Made by a program: the position numbers and the translations under genes
DNA from: Kuschelorhynchus macadamiae
Taxonomy: Eukaryota > Arthropoda > Insecta > Coleoptera > Curculionidae
Assembly: GCA_030620095.1 (NCBI GenBank)
Contig: JAUTXW010000325.1
Location: forward strand, 1,594,501-1,658,500
DNA: 64,000 nucleotides
Direction: 5' to 3'
In this document: positions 19,319 through 31,680 of the stretch, piece by piece
Position numbering within the stretch: the stretch's first letter is position 1
How the letters are laid out: the number at the start of each line of letters is the position of its first letter
Notes under the pieces: generated by a model
Database searches by the model: none
Seen by the model: only the letters and a program-made list of their open reading frames with translations
Told to the model about the DNA's origin: nothing

Positions 19319-21197
19319 ACGGTTAAAGGAAGTTAACTGTTTTTTTTTTGTCTGAAAATCGAAAGATGACAAAACAGTTTTTTCGCTTAAGAAGATCGAT
19401 GTTTTGATAAGATTTGTATGTTAATTGACTCCTGCCATTTCAGAGATAGGAATACATCAATCAATTGAAATGTTGTACAAGAAGCCGAATAGAGCTTATA
19501 TGTGATGTTCTTACAGTACAGAGACTAAATTAAAATATTAACCCTTTATAGACTACAACATGCTGGAAAAAAAACTTGTACACAAGGGAATAATCACATA
19601 TATTAAAGTGTAGTATTACAGTAATATTGCTTAGAATTCTTAGGAAAAATCATTAGTTTTATTTTATCCTGTATATCAGGATTATTTTATATTTTAATGT
19701 AAATCTTAATAAGATTTTTGTAACATTAATCTGACGTAAATTAATATTGATAAAGTTTTACAAACATAAAATATATTTTTTTCATTACCATTATCGGGTA
19801 ATTTGAAGGAGAATCGAAACTTGTTCAAGCTGTAGCATCCCTACATACGAAATATTTCCCCTTTTTGTAATTTTCTTTTCGTCGACGGTCAGATGATCAA
19901 CAGTCTTCGCTAATAGCGAAAGAAAATGAGAAAAACCATTAGCAACTCATTGAAAGGGATATCGTATAACGTCGTTGCGTCTTTCGTCAATTAACTCATT
20001 TTGTGAACAGTGTTTTTAGTCGTACTTTTTCGTTTATTATTGTTTTCTTTAATTAAAAGCTTTTCTTTAATTAAACAAAGTTAGTACATTCCAAGAAATA
20101 ATAAGTTTGCGCCGCAGTACTAAACAGAATTATTTCTGTGAATAGAATTTCTTTTCTAACGTCTAAGATGAGTTCTATGTAAAATTTGTAAAAGTTAAAA
20201 CATTAATATTTCTGTTTTATGTGATGTGAACAAGCACTGAATAGAAGCATACTCCTTTAACATTATTCATAGGAAAAACCAAAAGATTACATGTGTTTTA
20301 ATTTAAAGAAATCTATAAAAAAAATATTTGTTTTACCTTTAAAGTTGTTAAAAGATGACAAAGAACTTATATACTGAGCTCAAAAAATTAATTTTTTACA
20401 CATCACAATAGATAGTAGTAATGAAATTTTAGGAAAAGCTACATTGAAGTAGCTAAGAACTTTTATCAGTCATCAGTTTACTTTGTTTTTAAATTGGCCA
20501 ATAATTAAAACTTGTTTATTACTCAAAAATATGACGTTTTTAAAAATAACTTGCATTAACCGATGCATCTTCTTTTTTAGTATCATGAGTTTATCAATAC
20601 TTAACAGTGAATGAATTATTTTCGCTAATTGTAGAGTTTCATGTTGATGTAAGTTATTGACTCTATTAAGTTAAGCAAGGCTACCAGCCCGCAAATAAGG
20701 GAACTAATAGGTTTTAATAAATCATAAAATACAAATTACGTATTTAATGGTGTTTTCCTTTAAAATCACCTTTAATTATACATCCGATTAGTCTAAAGGG
20801 TTTGATTTACAACTGCTGTAAAAGGAGTACCTGAAAGTATTCATTAACAATTTGGTAAATTACACAGAAAATTATTCAAATAAATATTACGTTCAATATT
20901 TAGCAACACCCCGATACTGTTATAATTAGAAAGCCTCAATTTCCGCATTGCCAGGAGATGAGTAATATGAATACCTTATTTTTAATTGAACGATCGAGTA
21001 GAGCCTTGGCAAGTTTATTCAATTTTAAAACTTAAAATCTAGCTTACAAATTTTTTTTTATTACATCCGTATTTCCAAATATTTTGTTATCAAATTTTCT
21101 TTTACGTGATTTATTCCGGTTGGGAACCTTTTTTTGTAGGTTGATAGCTGATGATACTGATACCCTTCCTATTTTAACTTCTTTTTTTCATATGTTT
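19319..21197. other. long AT-rich stretch without a recognised feature
   Basis: No open frame above 60 codons and no repeat I could match elsewhere in the window. A slightly less AT-rich patch at about 19840-20020 (GTCGACGGTCAGATGATC...) is unexplained. Confidence 0.4.
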
Positions 21198-21205
21198 ATT
21201 GAAAA

Positions 21206-23620
21206 CAGGGCCGTGCGGTGAAATTTTAAGAAAGGGAAGCAATTTTTAGAAAGTTATCTATTTGTAATGTAATTCGATTCTTCGATCATTTTTTGCAAAT
21301 TCGTCAATGACGTCATCATAAAAACGTCCATGCTCCGACAAATTTTGGAGTTTATTTTTAATGGACAACAGCGATGTATGCGAAAGTCTCTCCTGCAACG
21401 TTGAATTTCTCACGAAATTTTTTATACGTTTAAGTGTTGAAAAATTGCGTTCTACTGATGAACTTGTGGCAGGTATTGTCAATACTAATTCACACAATTT
21501 CGACACTTCAAAGTAGGCATCTTCCAGCCCCTTGTCTTTTAAAAATTGCATTAGTTCCTTAGCGTTATTTTTTGCGCTAATGTCATCAGTTTGGTAAATC
21601 AATTTTAGTTCAGATCGCAGTAACACTCGGTCGAAGAACTGACCATATGAAGAAGAAGAGATTTAAACGCATCTTCTGGAAAAGTGTTTCCTTCAAATGC
21701 ATCAAAATTGCTGACCTCGAGGAATTTAAGGCGTCTGTATGATGTTTGAACATCTCCCACCTTGTCTGTTCGAAGATAGCTCAAAGTCATCTCTTTTTTG
21801 GCTTAACATGAACTTAAAATCATCCACTTTTTTTAAGCAAAAAGTAATATCATTTGTTTTAGTTTGTAATATATTAAAAACATTGTCCGAGAATGGAATT
21901 ATTTCTGAAAATATGTTCAACAAATAATTAAAATTAAAATCTCGTTTCAAACAGTCCAAAAACCCCCTCGAACTATTTATTGCTTCTGAGTCCCACGTTT
22001 CATTATTTTCTATTATATTCTCAAATAGTTCAATCAGTGATTCACGATTTTCAGATACTGTTAACACAAGTCTTCCATTATAGTTTCACCTAGTAGGAGC
22101 TACTTTGGGTAATCGTTTGCGGACAATGGAGTCCAAAGCTTAAAGTAACGAAAAATACTTTTCACTCTTTAATGTGATTGATGGACTGGGATAAAACTAA
22201 ATTTAATTTATGAGCAAAACAATGGACAAACAGCAGTTGGGAAAGTTTCTCGAACTTTAGCTTGCAGACCCCCTAATTGTCCTGCCATCACTGCAGCTCT
22301 ATCATAGCTTTGAGCAACTAATTTTTTCTCTCCATTAATTTCTTTAGTAACGTTATAAACTACTGTATATAATGCATCTGCTGTACTATTTTCGGACACA
22401 TTCTTAAAATCGAAAAATCGCTCTTGAATACTTCCGTCTGTTTTAACGTAGCGTAGCAATAGCAATGAACCGCGCCTCGCCAATCTCCTGCTTAATTCTT
22501 TTTAGAATAATGGTTGCAAGCGCTGCTCTGCTCTAAATGATTTTTTAAGCAATCATCATATTTAGCCCTTAGACTAAGTAAATCTTGAAAATTTCCTCTA
22601 TTTGAAGAAACCCTTGTTTCGTCATGACCTCTAAATCCCAATTCGTGTTGTCCGAGACATCGATAAGTCTTTTTAATATTTCCCTATTTTTATCGACTAG
22701 TTCATTGTGTCGGCAGTGAATAATTTCCAACTGTTTATTAAGGGCGTGTCCAATTCCGGTTTTGCCGAAGACTTTTTCTTATATGACGGCCTGCAAATGC
22801 GCTTTGGACATAATATGTCTTTTTACAGCTTTATGGAAATTGTTTAAATCGGAAAAACCAGTTTTATTCCCGAGACATTTTTCATTTTCAAAAGCATCCA
22901 ACAAAGTAATTTACTTATATTTTCACACCCTGTTAGCCATTTAAATTGTTCGTATTGTTTTTCCGGATAAAAATGTCTAATACAATTTTTCATATTTGTG
23001 GTTAAATTTTTCATAAGCGGTTTTGCCTTTCCTTTGGAAATTATTTGAAGCTTATCAGCGAGGTTTAACGTTGAAAATATCTTTAGTATTAAGACACACA
23101 TCGCACATTCACACACACTCTTCTTACTAAATTCTCCAACATTTTCAACGTTATTACCGAAGTTGAAGGTATTTGCATATCCACGTCCGTATTATTGTCT
23201 TCCATATCGCACCATGCACGACGCGACGTACGTATCACACAACACACGAATAGCCGTTCAAACAAAGAACCTACTCCAACGATAGCTTCCGCCCCCACTT
23301 AAAGCACGCGACTGAAATGCAAAAATTGCAAACAGCTGGTGGAAAGTTCAATAACCTCTGGCTAGATTCACAGGAAATCTAACATACAGGACTTGGCTGC
23401 AGAGAAGCTAGCGGACCGCATAGGTTCTATTCGATTCTATTGCTTGGTGGGAGTCAAGGCCGCATTTATTATGGGCTTGATAATTAAGATAATATTTTAA
23501 CATTTTTAATACAAACTAAATTAATGGTTTCCTATTTCCAAAATTACAATTTAGAAGATGTTTTGTAATTATTTTTGGGGAAGCACTGCTTCCCTTGCTT
23601 CCATGGACTGCACGCCCCTG
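21206..23620 (-). mobile_element. complete but dead hAT transposon with perfect 8-bp target duplication
   Basis: The left end starts CAGGGCCGTGCGGT and the right end, inverted, reads CAGGGGCGTGCAGT. Flanking both is ATTGAAAA (21198-21205 and 23621-23628), an exact 8-bp target-site duplication as hAT elements make. Both ends share a second block, AAGGGAAGCA. Length is 2,415 bp. The transposase inside is broken in many places, so only the boundaries are perfect. Confidence 0.93.
21258..23240 (-). pseudogene. hAT transposase remnant, ZMYM1-like
   Basis: In order on the minus strand: EQFKWLTGCENISKLLCW (TTF-type zinc-finger region, ~22950); ERFFDFKNVSENSTADALY and KLVAQSYDRAAVMAGQLGG (RNase H-like core, 22208-22483); then the C-terminal dimerisation region LVLTIPATSSSVERNFSTLK (21258-21626). 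These are the conserved blocks of ZMYM1-like hAT transposases. At least five frame changes split the gene into fragments at 21258-21626, 21605-21790, 21726-22067, 22208-22483 and 22844-23298. It is non-functional. Confidence 0.9.
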
Positions 23621-23764
23621 ATTGAAAACTTTTTGACACTTATTAAATTGTAAAAGTATCCATTTCTGATGTGCATCGTGATACTGCAGTGTCCTCTATT
23701 CTAGGATGACCACGACGTATACACATTAAATGGGTTCCTAAACGTAATTTATGTCCGTTTTTTT

Positions 23765-24358
23765 ACTTCCTCCATAAAAGGGAAGTATTGTAATCGAGAA
23801 AAAATCACCCTCCCAGTTTTTTACAGATCTTCATGTTTCAGGGTCCCTAGATGCCGAAAAACATGTTTTCAATAATTCCGTCGGTCTGTCTTTTTGCAGC
23901 ACAGCTAAAAACTACTTATCCGATTGATTTCAAATTTTTGGTGAAAAATTCAATATAGCAGAAGGGTGAAATGTTAAAAAAAATGTTATTGAAAAACTAA
24001 TTATCCAGTTACTTCAGATTTTGCACAACAATCAAGTGTCATATGGAAATGAACTAGTCATATTTTGGTACGAATCCAAGATGACAATACAAAATGGCTG
24101 TATAATAATATACTTAAAAAATCGTGAGATTCAGAAATAAACTGATAAAATTGTGGTATACGAATTCAAGATGGCAGAGCAAAATGGCGCACAAATATAA
24201 TGTTGTAAAAAACCAACCTGAAAAAATGAATATCACAAGTTTTTAACTTTGAAATTTTGCACGAAAATTAAATGCGATCTAGGTATAAACTGATACGACT
24301 TCAATATGACGGAACAAAATGGTGGTTTTAAAAAATCATTAAAAACTTAAAATGATAA
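23765..24358 (+). mobile_element. copy C of the ACTTCCC/GGGAAGT repeat family, 3'-truncated
   Basis: It begins ACTTCCTCCATAAAAGGGAAG, the family's left hairpin, then TCCGTCGGTCTGTC and about three monomers with AAGATGGCAGAGC and AAAATGGCGC. It fades out near 24358 without the right end. Confidence 0.65.
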
Positions 24359-24645
24359 GCAAAATAATAACAAATGCAAAATAAAAATCCCTTATTATGA
24401 GCCAAAGATATAATAAAATATAACTTTATTTTTCTAATACAAAGAGAAATATATTGCTCATTGCATACAAGTAAAAAAACTCTGTCCGTCTCGGAACGTC
24501 CTTGCAATTACTTTTACGTCAATTTCAATAAATTTATAATAACCATTTAAACAAAGCGACAAACACACTGAAACGTACGCATGGAAATAAAGCTTAAAGA
24601 CAGAGGCTAGACATTTATTAGATAATTTACGATTCGTTAAATCGG

Positions 24646-25047
24646 CCACTCCATGCCGACGTTGCCACAGTTCTTTTCCATGTATAATATAATTTAGAAT
24701 TTTTATTTTTTATTATGACTTTAATAATGGTGGTTCTATTATTTATTATGGCTTTAAAGGTGGTTACAGTGAAATCCTTGTTTTAATATAGATGCACATT
24801 TTTACATCACCTCAAAAAAGGCTCAACCAGGGCTAATCAAAACTCAATCCGATTTTTAAAACACAACTACAAACAAAACTAAAAAACAGACATCACCCGA
24901 ACTGGGATTTGAACACACATTCTTTGCAATACAACTTGAGCAGCAAACTGGGCAACGAGGCTTCACACTGACAATTTAACAAACCTTGTTTATATCCCGC
25001 AGAAATAGAAAATCAGTAACGGCTGTGGCAATGTTGACATGGAGTGG
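24646..25047. mobile_element. candidate ~400-bp element with 24-bp inverted ends
   Basis: CACTCCATGCCGACGTTGCC (24646) is matched in inverse by GGCAATGTTGACATGGAGTG (ending 25047), differing at three positions. No target duplication is obvious. A tRNA-like segment lies inside. Confidence 0.4.
24890..24968 (-). repeat. tRNA-like segment, possible SINE head or tRNA pseudogene
   Basis: On the minus strand GTGTTCAAATCCCAGTTCGG fits a tRNA T-arm/B box (consensus GGTTCGAATCC). A weak A box-like TTGCCCAGTTTGC lies about 45 bp earlier. The acceptor and anticodon stems do not pair well, so this is not a functional tRNA. Confidence 0.35.
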
Positions 25048-25203
25048 TATGTTTATTGAATAATGATATGTTTTATTGGGTTTAAGAAACTAATATAACT
25101 TATTGATTATATTAATTGATTTGTTTGTAAGCACATTGACTGACCCTTTGGCCCCAAGTTGTGTTTGGATTTGCGATATATTCATAATTCTAAAAATATA
25201 TAA

Positions 25204-25533
25204 TTGACTAACTGTAAATTAAAAAAATACTTTATTGCGTTCTGCCGATCTGCAATTCTTATGGGCCAACAGCCCTTGAAAAGTACTCGTTTATGCCGTA
25301 AGGGAATAAATGCAACGTACTACCATAGTAGAAATAAACTAGTAGGACCACTTCTCGACAAATCCTTTGATTTATTTCTGCCACATTTTTTTCGCGTCGC
25401 GCAACCACTGATGGCTACAGATATGGCCGAATTGTTGCGGATGTTTCCGAACGTTACGGCCGGCAAAGAGAAGTCGGACACTAGCCAGAGATGTATTCAG
25501 GAAAATATGGGCTCACAAAACAAGAAAAAATAA
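25204..25533 (+). other. unassigned 109-codon open frame
   Basis: The frame reads through with a less biased codon mix than its flanks (FLPHFFRVAQPLMATDMAEL, then LRMFPNVTAGKEK). I recognise no family. It could be a decayed transposon segment, a host exon or chance. There is no splice-site or neighbour evidence for a gene. Confidence 0.15.
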
Positions 25534-25539
25534 CCTTTG

Positions 25540-26078
25540 ATCATCGGGTGAAAAATTACGTGAAATCGGAATATTGTAAAAACCTTTCATATAAACAACA
25601 GCACTTCTGCAAAACATTTTTATTTACCTAAATCGTCTTAAATGTCTCAAGTTCCTCACAATATGTAAAAACCAATTTTTATCAAAGAATATTTCGATAT
25701 GTCAGTTAGCTCACGAATTAACCGGACTCATTTTGGGCATAGTCAATTTAGATGAATGATTTAAAAGGGGCATGAAATAAAAAAAAAATAGTATTTTCTT
25801 ATTACGTATTTTTGGGTATACACAGTTTTAATTCTAAAGTTAGTGTTTTTTTATGGAAATAATTTGGCGTGTTACGTTTTTAAATGCTTCCGGAGAACAT
25901 ACAATTATATTTTCATACATTTTAGAGATACAAATTCAATCAAAAAATCAAAACAATCTACCGAATTTTGTCGGCAGTCGGAAAATATTTGGAAGAGTGG
26001 TGCTACTAATTTATTTCTACTATGATGCTAGCGCTCTCAAAAGTGAAAATAAAGCTGACATTTGGCACTATATATATA
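25540..26078. other. no gene seen
   Basis: AT-rich. Overlapping short frames at 25843-26161 run into the mariner terminal repeat and are not genes. Confidence 0.4.
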
Positions 26079-26080
26079 TA

Positions 26081-28119
26081 CATGGTTGTTTAAAACAAAC
26101 GGACAAAATTCACATCTTCTGTATGAGTCATTTTTCACAAAAACGCTGGAACGTGGTTTAAATAGTTGTCCCTCTTTTTGAAATTTTTGCAGCCCCCTCC
26201 TTGCAATCCTTTAATGTTTAGGCACCTCAACTTTTTTTTTGTTGAAATATTAACCTAGGTCATGTGGGGGCTCTATGAGAAGGCCTTCTAAAACAGGATC
26301 CGATACTAGCAACAAATTAGGGCTCTGTTCATTTCTTTACAGTAAAACGACTCCACATAAGTTTTTAGTTAAAATTAACTATCAAAGTGGATCTTTATGG
26401 TGTAATGCGGAATGACCGTTGTTACCATCAATTATTCGGCCCCATCAACCTATCCAGTGACTTGGGAAAATTTCACTGAATTATTTTGAGAGAATTGATT
26501 AAATGATAGTGGTATTTATTATTGCCCCATACGTGAAGAAGCAACTTCCTTATCACAAATATCAAAATGCAGGTAAGAAGGTACCTAAATTCTTGAAACT
26601 CTGGGACACTCACCATTTGGTTGTTTATTTGGCAAATACCTATACTCACAAAGTAATAAATTCAGTTATTCTTTCAGTTTGATCATTGAATTGTAAGCAA
26701 GTGTTAGTATTTTCCAACTTTGATATTTTTGAATTATGGTGCTCTCAGAAAGGCAGCGTATAAAAATGTTGATATTGTTGAGTTGTGGAGACAAACTACG
26801 AGGCCAGGATGTAGTTGGTGTGTTGTTAAATGCAAACTATCCCGAAAGAACGCGGTCAAGTGTGAGTAGGATATTTCACAAATTTTAAGATCATGGGACA
26901 GTTAAGGATTTACCTGAAACGTGCCGACTACGCTTTAACTGATAAAAAAAACTTGATGTACTCGTATCAGTACAAGAAATTATTCAACTAATACATTAGC
27001 GCTAAATAACGATGTCAATATGGCTTTTGTACAGCCATTGATAAAGAGCGAGAGGTATCATCGGTATAAAGTTAATGTTGTATAGGAACTTCTTAAACAT
27101 GCCTACGATAGGAGATTACAATTCTGTGAAGAAATGATGGGAAGATATGAAAATAACATATTTTTTCAAAACATGATCATCGATTAGGTTACATTTTATT
27201 TAAATGGAATGATCAATAGAGATAATTATCGATTCTGGTTTGATCCACAGTGGATACGTGAGGGACATACACATCATCCCAAAAAATAGTAAAATACAAG
27301 TTAAACTACTCAAAGCCTTAGATCAGATTACACCAGAGTTTTAGTAAGATATGGCAACCCCGAACGACAACTACACGTAGTAGACCATCCCACTTTCATT
27401 GACAACGGATTCTTATAGTTAAAAAGTATAGTAGGCTACAGTAAAGAGTATTACAGGGTCACATGAACGGCGTGGCTTAAAAACCAATAGCGGGTCGTGG
27501 AACTACAAAAAACTTTAACATTAAAGAAATTAATTTGCTGAAAAAAGTCAATGTGTGGGCTGGCATAATAAATAACCGAATTTTAGGATCATATTTTGTT
27601 GAAGAAAATCTTGCTGAGAGATTGTTTAATAGACCTAACATCGTGGAGGGCCTACAAGATAGAATAAAGATGAAGGCTACTAATCTACCAGCCGAAAGTA
27701 TTCGAAGTGCGGTTGAGAGTATTTACCACAGATTCGGTGAATGTCAAGTAGAAGGCGGAGATCACTTTCATTATTTGTTATGTTAGCCGAATCTGGTGAG
27801 TGCTAGGGATCCCCCTTGAATATTAATTTTAATTAAAAAACTTATGCATGTAGACTCGTTTTATTTAACGAAATGATCTGACCCCTAATTTATTGCTAGT
27901 GTCGGATTCAGCTTTAGAAGACCTTTTCATAGAGCCTTCACATGACCTAGGTTGTCATATGAAAAAGAAAGTTGGGGTGTCTACAAATTAAGGGGTTGCA
28001 GGGAGGGGGGTGAACATATTACAAAAAGACGAATAACCATTTAAACCAGATACATGTTTTTGTGAAAAATAATTCATACAGAAGATATTATTTTTCTACG
28101 TTTCTTTTGAACAACCCTG
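26081..28119 (+). mobile_element. Tc1/mariner-type transposon with ~270-bp inverted repeats
   Basis: The left end CATGGTTGTTTAAAACAAAC and the inverse of the right end CAGGGTTGTTCAAAAGAAAC sit next to TA on both sides (26079-26080, 28120-28121). The two ends stay alignable inward for about 270 bp, including blocks such as CTTCTGTATGA, CACAAAAAC, CCTAGGTCATGTG and ACTAGCAA. The arms differ by point changes and small indels, so the element is old. It encloses a broken transposase. Confidence 0.85.
26736..27786 (+). pseudogene. mariner-like transposase remnant
   Basis: It starts ATG at 26736 (MVLSERQRIKMLILLSCGDK, helix-turn-helix region). It continues as fragments: KRERYHRYKVNVV, HAYDRRLQFCEEMM, VTFYLNGMINRDNYRFWFDP, and after a ~240-bp foreign or unaligned segment VNVWAGIINNRILGSYF, ending in ATNLPAESIRSAVESI and GGDHFHYLL at 27786. 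These are the standard Tc1/mariner landmarks around the catalytic domain. The first catalytic Asp block (FSDEATF in relatives) is degraded. There are several stops and frameshifts, so it is dead. Confidence 0.8.
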
Positions 28120-28189
28120 TATATATACGACACTCGTATAATAATACACATTTTAACTAGAAAAAAATAGGCAATGACGCTATTTTTAA

Positions 28190-30305
28190 GTAAAAAAATT
28201 GAAAACATACTTCACTTTTTGTAAAATATTTTGTGACCTTAAAATCTAAAGCATCATATATATTAAAATAATTGTTATATGTTTCGTCCGATTATGGCAT
28301 CAGCAGACCTATAAAATAAAAGATCACCAACTAAAAATACAACAATAAATGTAGATTATTTAATAAACGGGACAGACAGCATAAATACAACGAATACCAA
28401 TAATAGACGACACAAGTGAGGTTATGATAAATTAAAAATAGCCAACCAAAATGTTTTAAAATTTATAAAAGTCTGGTTTTTATTACTGAGATTATTAATC
28501 AGAAAAACTGGATAGGTACAATGATCTGAACACTTGCTGATATTCCAAACGTCAATGCCTTTTTAACTGTCATTGTGAATATCGTTCCAATTAGTAAACA
28601 TTAAATGGGACTTAAATCCAAATCGATCGTTTAGACATGATACATTCTGACTTTTGAATGCTGTATTAATTTTCAACGTCTCAAGTAGGGTTGCCAACCA
28701 TTCTGTATTTGGAAGGACGTCCTAAATTTTAGTAGATTTTACCGTATTTGTCCTTCATCTATTTCCTGAAACAACATAGCATAAAATACAATTTTATTAT
28801 TTTTGATGACTCCCGGCCACATCTCGTTTTCTTGGGTTTTGTCATCTGTCGACTGTCGAAATAAAGATGAAAATGCGCACTTAAAGAGCGATTATGTGGT
28901 TTCTGCTATTTGTATTTATCTGAATAAGTTGTGAGTTACTAATATCTAAGAAGTATGAGGTAAAAGGTAGATACTTTAATATAAGTAAGTTGTGTGTTAT
29001 TTTGCTTACTAAAAATATTACTTATTACGTTTATTTTGTTTAAAATTATTAATAAAATATGAAATAAGCTGAGACACTATTAATAATACGTCTACGATAC
29101 CAAAATATTATTTGTTCCTTCATAATATATGTTTGGTTTAGTTTTTATTATCTAGTTTGTATTTCGTTTTTGAGCTAATACCTAAGATATAAAGTAAATA
29201 TTTTATTATCAGCAGCAATGCAGTTATGTGTCAAGTGATATTTTAATTGTTATATTAATTTTAATTTTTTTTACTCACTGAAAATATTATTTGTTACGTT
29301 TATTTTGTTTAAAACTAATAAAATATGAAACAAGCAGATACATTATTTTTTATAATAACTATACTAAACCAAGTTTAATTTGTTCCTCCATAATAATATA
29401 TTTAATTTTTATTATTTAGTCTGTATTTTCTTTTTAATAGTTAGTACCTGCCACCGAATATAGTGCGAATATCTAGGAAGTAAAAGATAAGATAGATACT
29501 TTATTATAGTACAGTTCCTTTATACAACTTTACAAGAACTTAGTTGCAAGTTGAAATGTGGTTGTATAAATGATTTTCAATTTTTTTTACTCAATTAAAA
29601 TATTATTTATCACGTTTATTTTGTTTAAAATTGATAAAATATTTATATGATTAGGTGTTCTTTTTTGCTACCCTGGGTCCTGGATTTTTTACACATTTTG
29701 ACTGATACGTCCTGGATTATGGAAATTTATAGTTGCCAATCCTTTCTCAAGTAAGTCAACTTTTGCTTTTATTGCAAAAATATAAAATGTTACTAACAGG
29801 TGGAAAATTGTGATTGGAGGTTAGAAGGTGGTTAGCGAAAAATGATTTAGAAACTGTTACGTCCGAATCTTTAAGTTTGTCAAACTAAGCCTGAAGTTCG
29901 TTAATTCGAATCGATATTTTCCGGCTTGATTATACTACGTATACTGCTGGACAATGATTGCATTTAATTTCTAGAAACACCCAAAGATAAAAGCGGGGAC
30001 ACTTTGTCTTTAACTTTAATTAAATGTTGTTCTATTGTATTTTATTTGTTTTAAAATACGCTCAAATAATATACGATGATAACAGTATTGCAATTTTCAC
30101 ATATGTTACTAAGGTAGGAAAAATGATTATTGACTTCAGATGTTAGGATGTTATGTGTTAGTTTATATCTATTGACATTTTTGTAATAGATTTTGCTAAT
30201 AGTGTTTATTGGAAATAAATTAAATAAACAGCAATTTCTTTGAGTATATAAATCTCTTTGCATAATGCTTTATAAGACAGTGGACAGTGGGATATTAAAA
30301 ATTCT
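28190..30305 (-). pseudogene. Penelope-like element 3' part (GIY-YIG), minus arm of a head-to-head pair
   Basis: The minus strand from about 29970 reads EIKCNHCPAVYV, a stop where GQT is expected, SSRKISIRINE, and SFFANHLLTSNHNFPPVSN. After a 1,058-bp MITE insertion it continues VDLLETLKINTAFKSQNVSC and LNDRFGFKS at 28690. That is a PLE GIY-YIG domain with its CxxC. A degenerate hammerhead (CTGATGCC...CGAAAC) lies at about 28284-28305. The RT is missing. A second copy of the same 3' end follows in the opposite orientation at 30306-30830. Confidence 0.7.
28688..29745. mobile_element. non-autonomous hAT-type element inside the PLE
   Basis: CTCAAGTA occurs on both sides (28680-28687 and 29746-29753), an 8-bp target duplication. 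The ends are GGGTTGCCAACC and, inverted, AAGGATTGGCAAC. Removing the element with one copy of the duplication joins the two PLE coding halves in frame. The interior is AT-rich and repetitive (three related 'tattatttgtt.cgtttattttgtttaaaa' segments) and has no coding region. Confidence 0.8.
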
Positions 30306-30830
30306 GTAAAAAAAAACTGGAAATTTTATGTCAATATGAAGAATTATAGTCATACTGAATAACAGTAGTAGAGCATTCAAAAGTCCGGATGTATGATGTG
30401 TAAACGATCGATTTGTTTTCGAGCCCTACTTGATATTTAATAATTTGAACGATGATACTGACGCTTGAAATACTAGGATGCATTTAGAACACTATACTGT
30501 ACGTATTCAATTTTCTTGACTAATGATATTAGAAATAAAAACCACACTTTTACAAACTTTAAAACATTTTGGTTAACTATTTTTAATTTGTCATAACCTC
30601 ACTCGTGCCGTCTATTGTTTTTTTTATTGTGTGCCCTAACTGGGCGAGACCTGTATTTAACAATTATTTTAATATATACATATGATACTGTAGATTTTGA
30701 GTTTATAAAATGTGTCACAAATTCAAAATCAGTATTTTCGTGACAACGGATGAATTTTTTGCTGTACAGTTCACTGACAAAAAGTAGTTGAGGCCGACGT
30801 TCCAAAAATGGGTATCTCCCGAAGTAGTTC
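30306..30830 (+). pseudogene. Penelope-like element 3' end, plus arm of the head-to-head pair
   Basis: The plus strand reads AFKSPDV, VNDRFVFEPYLIFNNLND, then a 3' untranslated part. Its reverse complement aligns with 28190-28690 over about 500 bp (for example GTGAGGTTATGA and AACCAAAATGTTTTAAA). The hammerhead segment is poorly preserved. It begins right where the minus arm begins, so the two 5'-truncated copies face away from a shared junction near 30305. Confidence 0.65.
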
Positions 30831-31041
30831 TATTAGGAGTTCGAGGTCTATTTTTGTTTATGATGGGACATAGACTCCTACTCTCATCTGGGGTTCCCCT
30901 CAGGAAATTCAATGTTATATCAAACTCTTTGAAGAACCCGACATGAATGATATAAAAAGGAAAATAAATAAAATACTCAATATATAAATATCTAACACTT
31001 TAAAAACAGTTTTAAGCTAAAAGAATCGGCAAATTTATCTC

Positions 31042-31680
31042 CTTTTATTAGGAATAGTGATTCCTACCAATATTTTACTAGTTTCTACCTATGCCACCCT
31101 TGTTTTTTGGATATAATTTAAAATACATTCAAGAAGTAATTTTTACATTGACACATACCCCCATTTAGTTACGTGATGTTGAATTCGTACCAGTTTATCC
31201 CTATATCACATTTGATTTTTCTGCTAAATTTAAAATCAGTTGAAAAAGATTTTTTTCATGTTATTTTTTAATAAAAAAAAAATTCCGTCATCTTAAATTC
31301 GTACCAAAACTTTACCGGTTTATCTCTATATCACACTCGCTTGCTTGCACAATCTTTGAAATTATTCTAATAGTAGTTTTTTCAGGCCGATTTTTTAAAT
31401 ATTTTATTATATTGCTGTTTTGTTTCACTAGGCCGCCATCTTGTTCCGGCATATTAGATTTTTACCAAAATATTACCAGGTCATCCCCATATGACCCTTA
31501 ATTTTTGACTAAAATTTGAAGTCAATCGGTAAGTAGTTTTTTAGCTATGCCGCGAACAGACAGACCGACGGAATTGAGAAATCACGTTTTTAGGAATCTA
31601 TATAGTAAAACGTAAAGATGTGAAAAATCTCGGATGGTGATTTTTTCACGATTACAATATTTCCCTTTTACGAGGGAAGT
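31042..31680 (-). mobile_element. copy D of the ACTTCCC/GGGAAGT repeat family
   Basis: On the minus strand it starts ACTTCCCTCGTAAAAGGGAA, continues with the CCGTCGGTCTGTCTG block, AAGGGTCATATGGGGATGACC and one to two monomers, and ends with a GGTAGAAA...CACTATTCC segment just short of the GAGGGAAGT end. It is shorter than copy A through internal monomer loss. Confidence 0.7.

Noticed and set aside
24890..24968. Functional tRNA gene
   Set aside because: Only the T-arm/B box is convincing; the acceptor and anticodon stems do not pair.
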